From: DAOLOF01 sp964463605
GTDB lineage: Bacteria > Patescibacteriota > Microgenomatia > UBA1400 > PJMF01
NCBI GenBank assembly: GCA_964463605.1
Contig: CAYXBZ010000011.1
Coordinates: 1-22,708 of the forward strand
Length of the DNA stretch: 22,708 bases
Reading direction: 5' to 3'
Position 1 is the stretch's first letter, and every line of letters starts with the position of its first letter. The notes below the pieces were generated by a model, which saw only the letters and a program-made list of their open reading frames with translations, searched no databases and had not been told where the DNA came from. Below are positions 7,080-15,304 of the stretch, in pieces. The position numbers were made by a program, and so were the translations under genes.

Positions 7080-8111
7080 TTATAATCTCCTTACTTTTTT
7101 TCGCACTAGTTCAAACATCTTGATCGCTGGATACCAAGGAGAGGTGGGTAAATCGTGAGCCCAAAGATGTTGCACTTCATCTCCACCAAATCCCCTTTTG
7201 AACAAGGAGGGCCCAGCAAAGCGATGTTTCTTGTCATTTGCTGGCGACACTCCCCAAAAATTATATATGAGGCAACCTCTCTTCTTAGCCTCATTAATGG
7301 CCGCCCATTGAGTTGCATAAGATCCAGGTAGCTTAGAGTTTTCTTGAGTTGAAACTCCGTAGTGATAAACTGCTTCTTGTTGGTAAAAAATTACAAATGC
7401 AGAGGCTAGCAATGCTCCCTGATGATATGAATTAATAAAGGCTACTTGGTCATCGAGTAAAAACTGCTCAAATTGCTTTAGTAAGAACTCATACTCGAAT
7501 GGTACAAAGTGATGCTTGCGTGCCAAATATAATTGATGTTCAAAAAATTCCTTAACAAAAGAGATCTCTTTGACAATTTTGGTCTTAATACCCAGTCTTT
7601 CAGACTTTCTGATTTCGTAGCGAGTGCTTTTACTCATTTGTGCCAACAACTCATCTGTTGAAAGTCGAAGATCGAGTTGAAGAGTTCTATCTGCAGTTAG
7701 ATGCATCGGCGCACGGGAGAATCCGTGTTTGCTAAATAGAGTTTTGATGTAATGGTTATTTTCCGCCTGAGGCCTCACTCTAACAAAATAACAATTGTGA
7801 GTCTTAGCTAATTGGATCAAATATGATGCAAACGCAGCAAAAATTTTCCTAACTGACTCGCCCTGCCAATCTAATAGTGGTCCCCCAGCTATAGTGAGGT
7901 AGCTTCCTCTTTTTGCCTGCTCTTTAATAATCATGGCCGCACCTACCTGGTTATTGGCATCAAATATGGCAATAGGAAGGTATTTTTTATTTAATTGACT
8001 CTGAAATAATCCCCAGTTATAAGATTGCAAAAAATTAGCCTGAGGATGATTGGAAACGTATTGTTCCCAACGATTTTTATCTTGAATAAGTTTAAAGGTG
8101 ATCTTCGACAT
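7080..8111 (-). CDS. FemX/MurM-like aminoacyltransferase (FemAB, GNAT-type)
   Basis: About 343 residues from the ATG at 8111-8109. FemAB-family enzymes transfer amino acids from aminoacyl-tRNA to the stem peptide of lipid II. Family features: ANFLQSYNWGLFQ near the N-terminus, a first acetyltransferase-like half ending AGGPLLDW, MSKSTRYEIRKSERLGI (the conserved K-x-x-R-x-x-I-x-K-(A/S) stretch) and the C-terminal GSYATQWAAINEAKKRGCLIYNFWGVSP with FKRGFGG, hallmarks of lipid II-directed FemX members. An in-frame TTG at 8162 would add 17 residues, but the family normally begins close to this ATG and neither start has a clear ribosome-binding site. It is the last gene of the four-gene operon, 35 bases after the DegT-like gene. 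Confidence 0.88.
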   Translation of the reverse strand: MSKITFKLIQDKNRWEQYVSNHPQANFLQSYNWGLFQSQLNKKYLPIAIFDANNQVGAAMIIKEQAKRGSYLTIAGGPLLDWQGESVRKIFAAFASYLIQLAKTHNCYFVRVRPQAENNHYIKTLFSKHGFSRAPMHLTADRTLQLDLRLSTDELLAQMSKSTRYEIRKSERLGIKTKIVKEISFVKEFFEHQLYLARKHHFVPFEYEFLLKQFEQFLLDDQVAFINSYHQGALLASAFVIFYQQEAVYHYGVSTQENSKLPGSYATQWAAINEAKKRGCLIYNFWGVSPANDKKHRFAGPSLFKRGFGGDEVQHLWAHDLPTSPWYPAIKMFELVRKKVRRL

Positions 8112-8146
8112 ATAGACTTTAGTATTGTGATTTGTTGCTAATTCAA

Positions 8147-9388
8147 TTAATATTTTTCCCAATTCTTAATCGTCTGGATAATTTTACTCGCCTCTTTTTG
8201 ACCTATTTGTTGATGAGTGGGTAAATTTAATAGTTGTTTTGATAATTTTTCAGCATTAGGGCAACTTCCAAGCTGATAATCACTGGCAAATACTTGACTA
8301 GCACTGTCAACCGGTGCTTTGTACCATCGATCTGCTAAGAAAACATTCTTAGTTTTCAGATATTTAATTGCCGAACTCAGCTTATTTGGTGAACTAAACA
8401 TCACTGGAAAACGAAGATTTGTACCTTGCTTAATTGCCCTTTTATCAACCAAAACTTGATAATTCTTGTTACTCTTCAATTCTTGAAGATAATACAGAGA
8501 AATTTTTCTTCGATGTTCAAGTTGAACATCAATAGAAGAAAGTTTGTTGATTGCTAACGGAGCAAAATAAGCAGGGAAACTTTGATAGCTTGAGTGAGAG
8601 CTGATAATGGAACTTTCCATTAATTTACTTTTTTGTGCCAAACGATGAATTAGCTTGCCCAAACCCACACTATAAGTTGACCTAATCACAAGAGTGAGAG
8701 TAGGATACAGTAATAATTTCAAGACTTGTCTTTTATTTTTCCAGTCGTGACTTAGCTCAAACCAATCTATCAACCTTGGCATTGTGTAAGAAACATTTGA
8801 ACTTGACTTAAATATAACGGCTCCTCCACTGATAGCATCGAGAATTTTATCTCGTCCAAAAGAAAGAATGATGGCATCAGCAAAACTACCAACCTTGTTA
8901 CCTCGACTATCAACTGCACCAACAGCTTGAGCTAAATCCTCGATTAGAATCAATTTTTTCTTTAAACAAAATTCCTTGATTTGCTCAACATCATCTACAT
9001 AGCCTAATCCATGCTGGAGAATAAGCACTTTTGGATTTTTTGAACGCGCATAAGCCTGTTCAACTTGAGTTATGGTTGACTTAATTGAACCTGGAGATAA
9101 ATCAAAGTATTCAGCCCTGGCTCCAGTTCGATTGATTGCTTCTTCAATAGATGAGCAGGAAAATGCTTGAGTTAATACCGAATCGTTCCGCTTAACTCCG
9201 TAAGCCTTCAAGCAGTACTCGATTGCATCTCTACCACCAAAAAGCAGCACAGCTTTTCCAACAAATTCGGACTCAAGTTTTTTTTTGAGTTCAATTTTAG
9301 ATTTTTGGTTTGGCCAAATTAGCTCTCTTAAGGCAAGCAAAGCATCCCTCAACACATAATTTGAACCAAGACTGTTAAATATTGTCAT
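8147..9388 (-). CDS. DegT/DnrJ/EryC1/StrS-family PLP-dependent enzyme
   Basis: A 413-residue fold-type I PLP enzyme. The family mostly comprises nucleotide-sugar aminotransferases (sugar amination for surface glycans or antibiotics), with some dehydratases and related enzymes. Visible features: GGRDAIEYCLKAYGV (51-65, the cofactor phosphate-binding start), TQAFSCSSIEEAI (73-85), IEDLAQAVGA (149-158, with D151 contacting the pyridine nitrogen) and SFGRDKILDAISGGAV (176-191) carrying K181, the presumed Schiff-base lysine, so it is likely an aminotransferase and not a lysine-less dehydratase. The ATG overlaps the stop of the ligase gene by four bases (ATGA), a classical translational-coupling arrangement. 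The sugar substrate cannot be read from sequence. Confidence 0.87.
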   Translation of the reverse strand: MTIFNSLGSNYVLRDALLALRELIWPNQKSKIELKKKLESEFVGKAVLLFGGRDAIEYCLKAYGVKRNDSVLTQAFSCSSIEEAINRTGARAEYFDLSPGSIKSTITQVEQAYARSKNPKVLILQHGLGYVDDVEQIKEFCLKKKLILIEDLAQAVGAVDSRGNKVGSFADAIILSFGRDKILDAISGGAVIFKSSSNVSYTMPRLIDWFELSHDWKNKRQVLKLLLYPTLTLVIRSTYSVGLGKLIHRLAQKSKLMESSIISSHSSYQSFPAYFAPLAINKLSSIDVQLEHRRKISLYYLQELKSNKNYQVLVDKRAIKQGTNLRFPVMFSSPNKLSSAIKYLKTKNVFLADRWYKAPVDSASQVFASDYQLGSCPNAEKLSKQLLNLPTHQQIGQKEASKIIQTIKNWEKY

Positions 9389-10884
9389 TGTTTAATTTCC
9401 AAGCTTTTTGCTAACCAAATCGGCAATCTTCCTTCTACTAAGATCAAGTCATTAACCGACAATAGCGGTAAAATACCTTTTGCGCTTTCTTCAGTATTAA
9501 TTAATTTGTCACCAAAAGCTGCCTTAAACTCATCTTGACCAGGTTCTCCAAGATAAACCACTTGAGAAAAGATCTGTCGAGCTTCCTTCGCCAATTGTTG
9601 ATGGGTACTTCTTGAAACCTCTCCAAGATCGATGATGCCACTGGTAAATAAAATACATTTCCCTGTAAGTTGGCGCTTTTCAAGCAGTTGTTGAGTTAAC
9701 TCTATGGCAGCCTTAAATCCAGCAGGATTGCAAGTTCTACCATCATCGATTACCCAAAAACCTTGCTTATGTCTAAAGAATCTTACATATGAATCATCTG
9801 GCATAAATGATTCAATTGAAGCCACGATTTGTTTACTGGGAATTTTAAAGTGCTGAGCTACCGCTGCTGCACCAAAAATAATTGATCTGTACTGCTTCCC
9901 AATCAACTGCGACTGAACTGAATGTTTATCTATCTGCAACTTTAATCGGCCTTTGTTATCAAGCTGAAGCTGAGTATTATCTTGAGTGCTGTTAAAGGGT
10001 TGAAGCTGCAGTTCGACAACACTCCTTGACATAGCATAATCAACAATGGCTCCTACTCCTTCATCAGCCTGATTGAAAAAAACAGTCCCTTTTGCAGGCA
10101 AAGCCAAAATTAGTTCTGCTTTTGCTTGAACAATTCTTTCTTGTGACCCAAAAGTGGCTAAATGCTGAGTGGTAAAACCCGTAATAACTGCCAAGTGAGG
10201 TTTAAAAATATTGGCCAATTTTTTAATTTCTCCAGGCTTGTAAGCAGCATACTCAAAAACTGTAATCTTTTCATTTTTGTATCGGCGCAAAATGTCTAAA
10301 GCTAAACTTACTGGAGTATTAAAAGATCGTTGAGAGGCAAAAACTGTTGTTTGAGTAGAAAGAAGATGAGGAAGAAGATGTTTGGTGCTGGTTTTCCCAT
10401 AACTACCAGTGATGCCAACAATTATTGGACTAGCTTGTTTAATTTTCCAGCTAGCCAACCACATAATAAATAGGGTAATAAAATATTTACCAACCTGTAA
10501 AGGCAGGCTCACCAGATAAATAATTAAGGGCATAGCTACTATCACCAGCACCAAAATCAAGCTAAGCTGGAAAATAGTGCCAGAACTAATAAGTTTTAGC
10601 AACCCCACTATCATGCCGGCTGACAAACTTGCTGTAACTATTATTCGCCAAGTTAACTTGGGCCTTTTGAGCTTTTTTCGAGAAAGATCGCTGTAGGTTG
10701 GAATCAATTTCACCAAATCATTTTTGCCTTGAGAGGTTTTTAAGTAGACTTTTAATCTATCGAGTCGATACTCCTTTTGCTGGAAAATAGCCAACCACAA
10801 CAACCACCTCGTCAAAAACAGTGGTAAAAAAAGAGTGTAAGTAAAAAATTTAAATAGCATTATCATGAATAAAGTTAATAACAT
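9385..10884 (-). CDS. Membrane-embedded MurF-like Mur ligase
   Basis: About 499 residues from the ATG at 10884-10882. Four hydrophobic segments (about 2-33, 80-98, 106-128, 133-146) replace the UDP-sugar-binding N-domain of MurF. A Mur ligase core follows: P-loop GITGSYGKTSTK (157-168), FEYAAYKPGEI (in place of the MurF E-x-G-x-x-x-x-G-E-I), VITGFTTQHLATFGS with the Mg-binding-type histidine, QAKAEL with a candidate carbamylated lysine, and DDGRTCNP (380-387) in the position of MurF's DDSYNANP. Mur ligases couple ATP to amide bond formation on a UDP- or lipid-linked acceptor. The upstream in-frame TTG (10893) and ATGs at 10866 and 10860 are alternative starts. It overlaps the hydrolase gene upstream and shares ATGA with the next gene. 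Confidence 0.85.
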   Translation of the reverse strand: MLLTLFMIMLFKFFTYTLFLPLFLTRWLLWLAIFQQKEYRLDRLKVYLKTSQGKNDLVKLIPTYSDLSRKKLKRPKLTWRIIVTASLSAGMIVGLLKLISSGTIFQLSLILVLVIVAMPLIIYLVSLPLQVGKYFITLFIMWLASWKIKQASPIIVGITGSYGKTSTKHLLPHLLSTQTTVFASQRSFNTPVSLALDILRRYKNEKITVFEYAAYKPGEIKKLANIFKPHLAVITGFTTQHLATFGSQERIVQAKAELILALPAKGTVFFNQADEGVGAIVDYAMSRSVVELQLQPFNSTQDNTQLQLDNKGRLKLQIDKHSVQSQLIGKQYRSIIFGAAAVAQHFKIPSKQIVASIESFMPDDSYVRFFRHKQGFWVIDDGRTCNPAGFKAAIELTQQLLEKRQLTGKCILFTSGIIDLGEVSRSTHQQLAKEARQIFSQVVYLGEPGQDEFKAAFGDKLINTEESAKGILPLLSVNDLILVEGRLPIWLAKSLEIKQ

Positions 10885-11599
10885 TCTCAGCAATAAATTC
10901 GGGCTGAGTATAATACGGTCGATGACCTTCTCCTCTCATCAGTTTCAACTGTGCCCGGGGAATTAACGATGTCACTAGCGCAGCATGTTTAACTGGAGTA
11001 AATGAATCTCTATCTCCCCAAAAAATGAGCGCTGGCACAGTTATTTGTGGTAGATCATCTATTATTTCATCCATCAATACCTTGGTCATAGTTTCCTTAA
11101 GGATGCTTGTAGCTTCAAGATAATCTTTTTCCTGAACAAAAAAATAAAGTTGCTTTTGAAAAAAATTATGCAAAGTTGAACCTTTTTTTTGACCAAAAAG
11201 TTTTAGCAAGCCTGAACCTAACTTAGCGACTAATCTAAAACAACCCCTTTTGGCTTGTTTGAACCAAGATCTATCAATAATTCCCGAGGGAGCTATTAAC
11301 ACAAGACCACTGAGCTTGGAAAGACTTGAAGCAGCAACTCTAAGTGCAACCTGACCTCCGAATGAATGTCCCATGAGGAATACATCATTTAAATCCTTAA
11401 TTTGATCGATGACGTAATCTCTATAGTCATTCAGATTCCAGCTTTTTTCCAGAGGGTGCTCAAATCCTGGTAACGGGAGATATTTCACTTGCACTCCAAC
11501 ATCTTCCAATAATTTCATCAGTGGTCTCCAACGTTGCTTCAATTCCTTTTCAAGAGACCAGCCATGTAAAATTACCACTGTTGTCTGTTGTATTGACAT
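10850..11599 (-). CDS. Alpha/beta hydrolase
   Basis: A 249-residue alpha/beta hydrolase. HGW near 12-14 forms the oxyanion region, GHSFGG (77-82) is the nucleophile elbow with S79, FWGDRDSFTP (193-202) holds the acid (D198 or D196), and GEGHRPYY supplies H226, so the triad looks complete. A cap region lies at about 110-185, with several aromatic residues. The substrate is unknown; the family includes esterases, thioesterases and peptidases. No signal peptide, so cytoplasmic. It is the first gene of the four-gene minus-strand operon and overlaps the ligase gene by up to 44 bases. The ATG has no Shine-Dalgarno; a TATAAT lies about 58 bases upstream. Confidence 0.9.
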   Translation of the reverse strand: MSIQQTTVVILHGWSLEKELKQRWRPLMKLLEDVGVQVKYLPLPGFEHPLEKSWNLNDYRDYVIDQIKDLNDVFLMGHSFGGQVALRVAASSLSKLSGLVLIAPSGIIDRSWFKQAKRGCFRLVAKLGSGLLKLFGQKKGSTLHNFFQKQLYFFVQEKDYLEATSILKETMTKVLMDEIIDDLPQITVPALIFWGDRDSFTPVKHAALVTSLIPRAQLKLMRGEGHRPYYTQPEFIAENVINFIHDNAI

Positions 11600-11656
11600 A
11601 ATAAATTTTTAAGAGGTTAAGAAATAATTGGCAAATACCTTTAAGGACGTTGTCTG

Positions 11657-11662
11657 ATTATA
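11657..11662 (-). promoter_or_regulatory. Candidate -10 element of the hydrolase-ligase-DegT-FemX operon
   Basis: Perfect TATAAT on the minus strand, with a predicted start near 11650 and a leader of about 50 bases to the ATG at 11599. No good -35 at 16-18 bases. It lies back to back with the plus-strand -10 of the DUF4012 gene, 22 bases away. Confidence 0.4.
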
Positions 11663-11684
11663 ACTCGTCACCATCAGCGTAGCA

Positions 11685-11690
11685 TATAAT
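11685..11690 (+). promoter_or_regulatory. Candidate -10 element of the DUF4012 gene (leaderless)
   Basis: Perfect TATAAT eight bases before the ATG at 11699. If used, transcription starts within a base or two of the start codon, giving a leaderless mRNA. The gene has no Shine-Dalgarno. The -35 is weak. Confidence 0.45.
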
Positions 11691-11698
11691 GAACAAGT

Positions 11699-13390
11699 AT
11701 GAAGAATGCTTCGCAAAAAACCAAACTTTCGATATTTATTAAGATGGCATCTTTATATCTTGCTTGTTTTTTCTTTAGCTTGATGTTGGCGGCCATCTTT
11801 ACTATCTTAAGCGCTAGTCAAATAAAAAAATATGAGCTACAAAAGGCAGCCATCTATGCAAAAAATGCACAATATCCACTAAAAGTTTCTTCGACTCTTA
11901 TTCTCAATAGCTCTAATGTTTTTGAGGCATGGCAAGAGGGATTGCAAGTAATTCAAGAAGCTTCAACTCTTCAAGAAGTTGCTCAGCAATCACTCCAATC
12001 TTTCTCTAGTGGAGAAGCAACAATCATAACTCACGATACTCTCACTTTACTTAAAGAAACCAACTACTCTATCCAAAATCTAAACAGTTTACTTCAGAAA
12101 TCTTTAGCTTTGCGCACTCTTTTTGGACAGTCAGCAATCAGACAAACACAAACAATCTCGCTTCAACTACCACAAATTCTCGAACTTCTTGAGCTGGTCA
12201 ACAACAATGACATTAACTGGGTTGTTTTGTTGAACAACAGCGATGAGTTAAGAGCAAGTGGAGGTTTTATGGGATCTTTGGCTGCTCTTGCCACCAACAA
12301 AGGAACTCTTCAAGAAGCTCCTAAATTTTATGATATCTATGATCTTTCAAATCGCATCGAAAGAGTTGAGGAAGTTCCAATTGGAGTTAGAAAATATCTG
12401 AGCGAGGGCAGAGGTTTGGCCTTAACCGATGCCAATTGGGAGGCTGACTTTACTCAATCAGCTCCAGTGATATTGTCATTTATAGATCAAAGCGAACTGC
12501 CGACAACCGATGTGTTAGTCAACATAAATCTAAATCTAATTCAAGATCTACTTAAGATTACCGGACCCATCCAATTAATTGACTCTCAAAAAACTGTAAC
12601 TTCTCAGAATCTCTCGACTCTAGCTAGAGAAGATCGTCTCAATTTTTTTTCGGGTGATAAACAAAAAAAAATGTTTTTAACTCAGCTCTATCAGTCATTA
12701 ATAGAGCAGCTGCCCAAGCTTGATCAGAGGCAACAGTTCAGATTATTACAATTGCTAGCCACAAGCTTTGATCAGAAGCAAATAATTTTTTATTCTCCAG
12801 ATCAAAACACCCAGCAAATATTTTCAAAACTAGGTGTAACTGGAGCCATTAATTATCAAACTGATTATGTTCTGTATTTATTAGAATCAAATGTTGGAAT
12901 TAACAAAGCAAATCAAGGAATATCTCGCCAAATCAATCTAAAATTTCAACCTACTTCGCTATTAATTGAGCTTAATTATGAGAATAGTAATCTACCATTA
13001 TCTGACAATGAAAAAGAGCTAATTAGAAGCAATCCTGATCTCAAACAGGCAGACCACCTAGGATATGTAAATTATCAGCGCCTTATTATTGATTTAGCTA
13101 TAGATCAAACTCAAATTATTTGCAATGGAGAAGCTATCAATCCCGATGAGATTTCATCGATTACTACTCAACAAGGAAAAGCCACTCAAATTGGTTTTTT
13201 ATTCACCGTCACTGAACAAAGTAAAACTAGCTGCATCATTACCATACAACCTAAAACACCTCTAAGATCAAATCAAAGCTGGACAATTATCAAACAACCT
13301 GGGCTTCCCATAACTAGTTATCAGCTGACATATTTTGGGAAAGATGAAGTTTTTCATCTCGATCAAGATAAAATCATCGGTGAGATATAA
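11699..13390 (+). CDS. DUF4012 domain-containing membrane-anchored protein
   Basis: A 563-residue protein with one N-terminal membrane helix (about 17-38) and a large predicted extracytoplasmic part. The stretch WVVLLNNSDELRASGGFMGSLAAL near 174-197 is the DUF4012 signature (N-x-x-E-L-R-x-(T/S)-G-G-F-x-G-S). The domain is common in Patescibacteria and Actinobacteria; its biochemical role is not established. Residues about 60-140 contain helical repeats, and the C-terminal third is beta-rich with two cysteines (in IICNG and TSCII) that could form a disulfide. It diverges from the envelope-type operon 7080-11599 with back-to-back -10 elements, which suggests but does not prove a shared role at the cell surface. 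No ribosome-binding site; leaderless start is likely. Confidence 0.9.
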   Translation: MKNASQKTKLSIFIKMASLYLACFFFSLMLAAIFTILSASQIKKYELQKAAIYAKNAQYPLKVSSTLILNSSNVFEAWQEGLQVIQEASTLQEVAQQSLQSFSSGEATIITHDTLTLLKETNYSIQNLNSLLQKSLALRTLFGQSAIRQTQTISLQLPQILELLELVNNNDINWVVLLNNSDELRASGGFMGSLAALATNKGTLQEAPKFYDIYDLSNRIERVEEVPIGVRKYLSEGRGLALTDANWEADFTQSAPVILSFIDQSELPTTDVLVNINLNLIQDLLKITGPIQLIDSQKTVTSQNLSTLAREDRLNFFSGDKQKKMFLTQLYQSLIEQLPKLDQRQQFRLLQLLATSFDQKQIIFYSPDQNTQQIFSKLGVTGAINYQTDYVLYLLESNVGINKANQGISRQINLKFQPTSLLIELNYENSNLPLSDNEKELIRSNPDLKQADHLGYVNYQRLIIDLAIDQTQIICNGEAINPDEISSITTQQGKATQIGFLFTVTEQSKTSCIITIQPKTPLRSNQSWTIIKQPGLPITSYQLTYFGKDEVFHLDQDKIIGEI

Positions 13391-13401
13391 TATATCTCAC
13401 C
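13379..13401. promoter_or_regulatory. Perfect inverted repeat centred on a -10 hexamer before prfB
   Basis: GGTGAGATAT-AAT-ATATCTCACC, ten perfect base pairs, covers the end of the DUF4012 gene and contains TATAAT at 13386-13391. The prfB ATG is 21 bases after the hexamer. It could be an operator overlapping the prfB promoter or a terminator-like hairpin of the DUF4012 mRNA, although no T-tract follows. No strong -35. Confidence 0.5.
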
Positions 13402-13412
13402 CACATCTGAGT

Positions 13413-14501
13413 ATGACAATAACCAGCGACTATACACAACTTAGCAACGATGCTCTTAAGCTACTTAGCGAGCTCAAACTTGACGAGTGGAAAAAAGAGT
13501 TGAAAGATCTTCAAACCAACACTTTAGAGCCCAACTTTTGGGATAGAGCTGATGCTCAAGATGTAATGCAAGAGATAAGCTTATTACAGGAGCAAATTGA
13601 TCAATATACCAAGATTCAATCGCTAACCAATGATCTCAAATCATTCGAGGAGCTAAGTGCCGACAGCGAGCATGAAGTTGAGCCAGAATTATCGTCAGAA
13701 ATCTCCAAATCAGCTACAACATTAAGAGAATTAATCCAGGATTTTTCGGTCAAGCAATACTTAAGTGGCAAATATGATAGAAACTCTGCCATATTATCGA
13801 TTCATCCAGGACAAGGAGGGACTGAAGCAATGGACTGGGCAGAGATGCTTCAAAGAATGTATCTTCATTATTTCGAAAAAAAAGGGTGGAAGTTCGATCT
13901 TCTGTCTGAAGTTAGAGGCGATGAGGCAGGCATTAAAGAAGCAAGTTTTGAGATCAAAGCCCCCTTTGCCTACGGTCATCTAAAACAAGAAAGAGGAACC
14001 CATCGATTGGTAAGACTTAGTCCCTTTAATGCCGACAACCTGAGACAAACTTCATTTGCTTTAGTTGAGGTCATGCCTGTCATTGGTCTTAAAGATGATT
14101 TAAAAATTAATGAAGAGGATTTAAGTTGGAAATTTACAAGAGCGGGTGGGCCAGGAGGACAAGCAGTTAATAAAACCAGTAGCGCAGTCGAGCTAACACA
14201 TCTTCCAAGTAATATTACTGTTAAAAGCCGAAACTCACGCTCTCAATCGCAAAACAAGGACAATGCCCTCAAGATACTCAAAGCTAAATTAGCCATGGCC
14301 GCTGAAAAAGATTTGCAGAAAAAAATTGATCAAGAAAAAGGAGAACATCAGAACGCTAGTTGGGGAACTCAAATTAGAAACTACGTGTTGCATCCATATC
14401 AATTGGTCAAAGATACCCGAACTCAAGTTGAAACCAGCGATACTCAGGGAGTTTTAGATGGTGATCTGGATCAATTTATCGAGGCTGAAATTAAACTATA
14501 A
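13413..14501 (+). CDS. prfB: Peptide chain release factor 2
   Basis: RF2 of about 362 residues, which recognises UAA and UGA and triggers peptide release. The codon-reading tripeptide SPF (in RLVRLSPFNAD) identifies RF2 as opposed to RF1, and GGQ in RAGGPGGQAVNKTSSAV is the peptidyl-transferase-centre motif. The frame is open further upstream (to 13335), but that extension lies inside the DUF4012 gene and is not RF2-like, so ATG 13413 is chosen; the protein then has normal family length. No programmed +1 frameshift site is needed: the N-terminal region is continuous with no internal UGA. No Shine-Dalgarno precedes the ATG. Presence of RF2 agrees with UGA being a stop codon here. Confidence 0.96.
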   Translation: MTITSDYTQLSNDALKLLSELKLDEWKKELKDLQTNTLEPNFWDRADAQDVMQEISLLQEQIDQYTKIQSLTNDLKSFEELSADSEHEVEPELSSEISKSATTLRELIQDFSVKQYLSGKYDRNSAILSIHPGQGGTEAMDWAEMLQRMYLHYFEKKGWKFDLLSEVRGDEAGIKEASFEIKAPFAYGHLKQERGTHRLVRLSPFNADNLRQTSFALVEVMPVIGLKDDLKINEEDLSWKFTRAGGPGGQAVNKTSSAVELTHLPSNITVKSRNSRSQSQNKDNALKILKAKLAMAAEKDLQKKIDQEKGEHQNASWGTQIRNYVLHPYQLVKDTRTQVETSDTQGVLDGDLDQFIEAEIKL

Positions 14502-14594
14502 CAAGACTTGAAGTGACGGCTCCAACAGTAGATAATGGATTTTGTTAGTAAATTTCAAATTAATTTCTAGACTATTTAATTATCGATTTACAAG

Positions 14595-15218
14595 ATGAAA
14601 AAAATTAATCTTCAGTCATCATCAACCGAGTCTCTTCAGCAAGACTCTTCTCAAACATATCAAAATGGCACACATCTAACTAACAAAACACCTGTTGACG
14701 AAAATACTCAAATCGTTCACAATCAAGACTCCGTTTCGCAATTACAAACAGAGAGCAATCCTGAAATGAAGAAAAAACAGAAGAAAATGATGATTATTAT
14801 GTGCGTTGTGGCTGTTTTGGCTGGAATTGGTACCGGATTTGGGGCCCACATGTTAAGAGCACAGCAAGAAAAAATTGAAGGTGGACCAGAACCAGCACAG
14901 ATAATTGCTGAAGGAGACTTTAAAGAGGGAGACGTTTTCGGAATCCAAGATACCGATATTTTTGGAGATACGGCCCAAGGTTATCTTGAAAGCGGAGGGA
15001 TTAATGGCGAAGGCTCACACCGATTATTAAGACCAGGCGGAGAATCCCAAACTGTGTATTTAACATCAACCGTTACTGATCTTGACAGATTAGTAGGAGC
15101 TGAAGTAAAAGTTTGGGGTGAAACCTATAAAGGTCAAAAGGCAGGTTGGCTAATGGATGTAGGAAAAGTTGAAGTTCTTAAAGTTAATGGCGAAGCTCCA
15201 TTTGAAGAAGAGTTGTAG
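14595..15218 (+). CDS. Membrane-anchored protein with OB-like C-terminal domain
   Basis: A 207-residue protein in three parts: a polar Ser/Gln/Thr/Asn-rich N-terminus (1-58), one membrane helix (about 66-86, preceded by KKKQKK, so N-in), and an extracytoplasmic region with a Gly/Glu-rich linker and a beta-rich end. The segment VYLTSTVTDLDRLVGAEVKVWGETYKGQKAGWLMDVGKVEVL (about 154-195) resembles a single-domain bacterial OB-fold, and I recall similar segments in anchored proteins of Patescibacteria; the function is unknown. It sits between prfB and ftsE, 86 bases before ftsE, and might take part in the FtsEX-associated envelope module. No clear Shine-Dalgarno. Confidence 0.75.
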   Translation: MKKINLQSSSTESLQQDSSQTYQNGTHLTNKTPVDENTQIVHNQDSVSQLQTESNPEMKKKQKKMMIIMCVVAVLAGIGTGFGAHMLRAQQEKIEGGPEPAQIIAEGDFKEGDVFGIQDTDIFGDTAQGYLESGGINGEGSHRLLRPGGESQTVYLTSTVTDLDRLVGAEVKVWGETYKGQKAGWLMDVGKVEVLKVNGEAPFEEEL

Positions 15219-15304
15219 CACCATCTTCTTACTTACTAACTCTATTCATTTTTATAAACCCTAGTTGCAGTTGTCTCTCCAGTCGTGATTTAATAGGAGT
15301 GTGT

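Noticed and set aside
8112..8162. TTG start extending the FemX-like protein by 17 residues
   Set aside because: No ribosome-binding site, and the family starts close to the internal ATG at 8111.
13335..13412. Extended N-terminus for RF2
   Set aside because: These 26 codons lie within the end of the DUF4012 gene in another frame, are not RF2-like, and would make the protein longer than the family.
13413..13530. Programmed frameshift in prfB
   Set aside because: The frame is continuous from ATG 13413 with no in-frame UGA and no CTT-TGA slippery site.
15299..15304. GTG start two codons upstream for FtsE
   Set aside because: It overlaps the AGGAG that serves ATG 15305.
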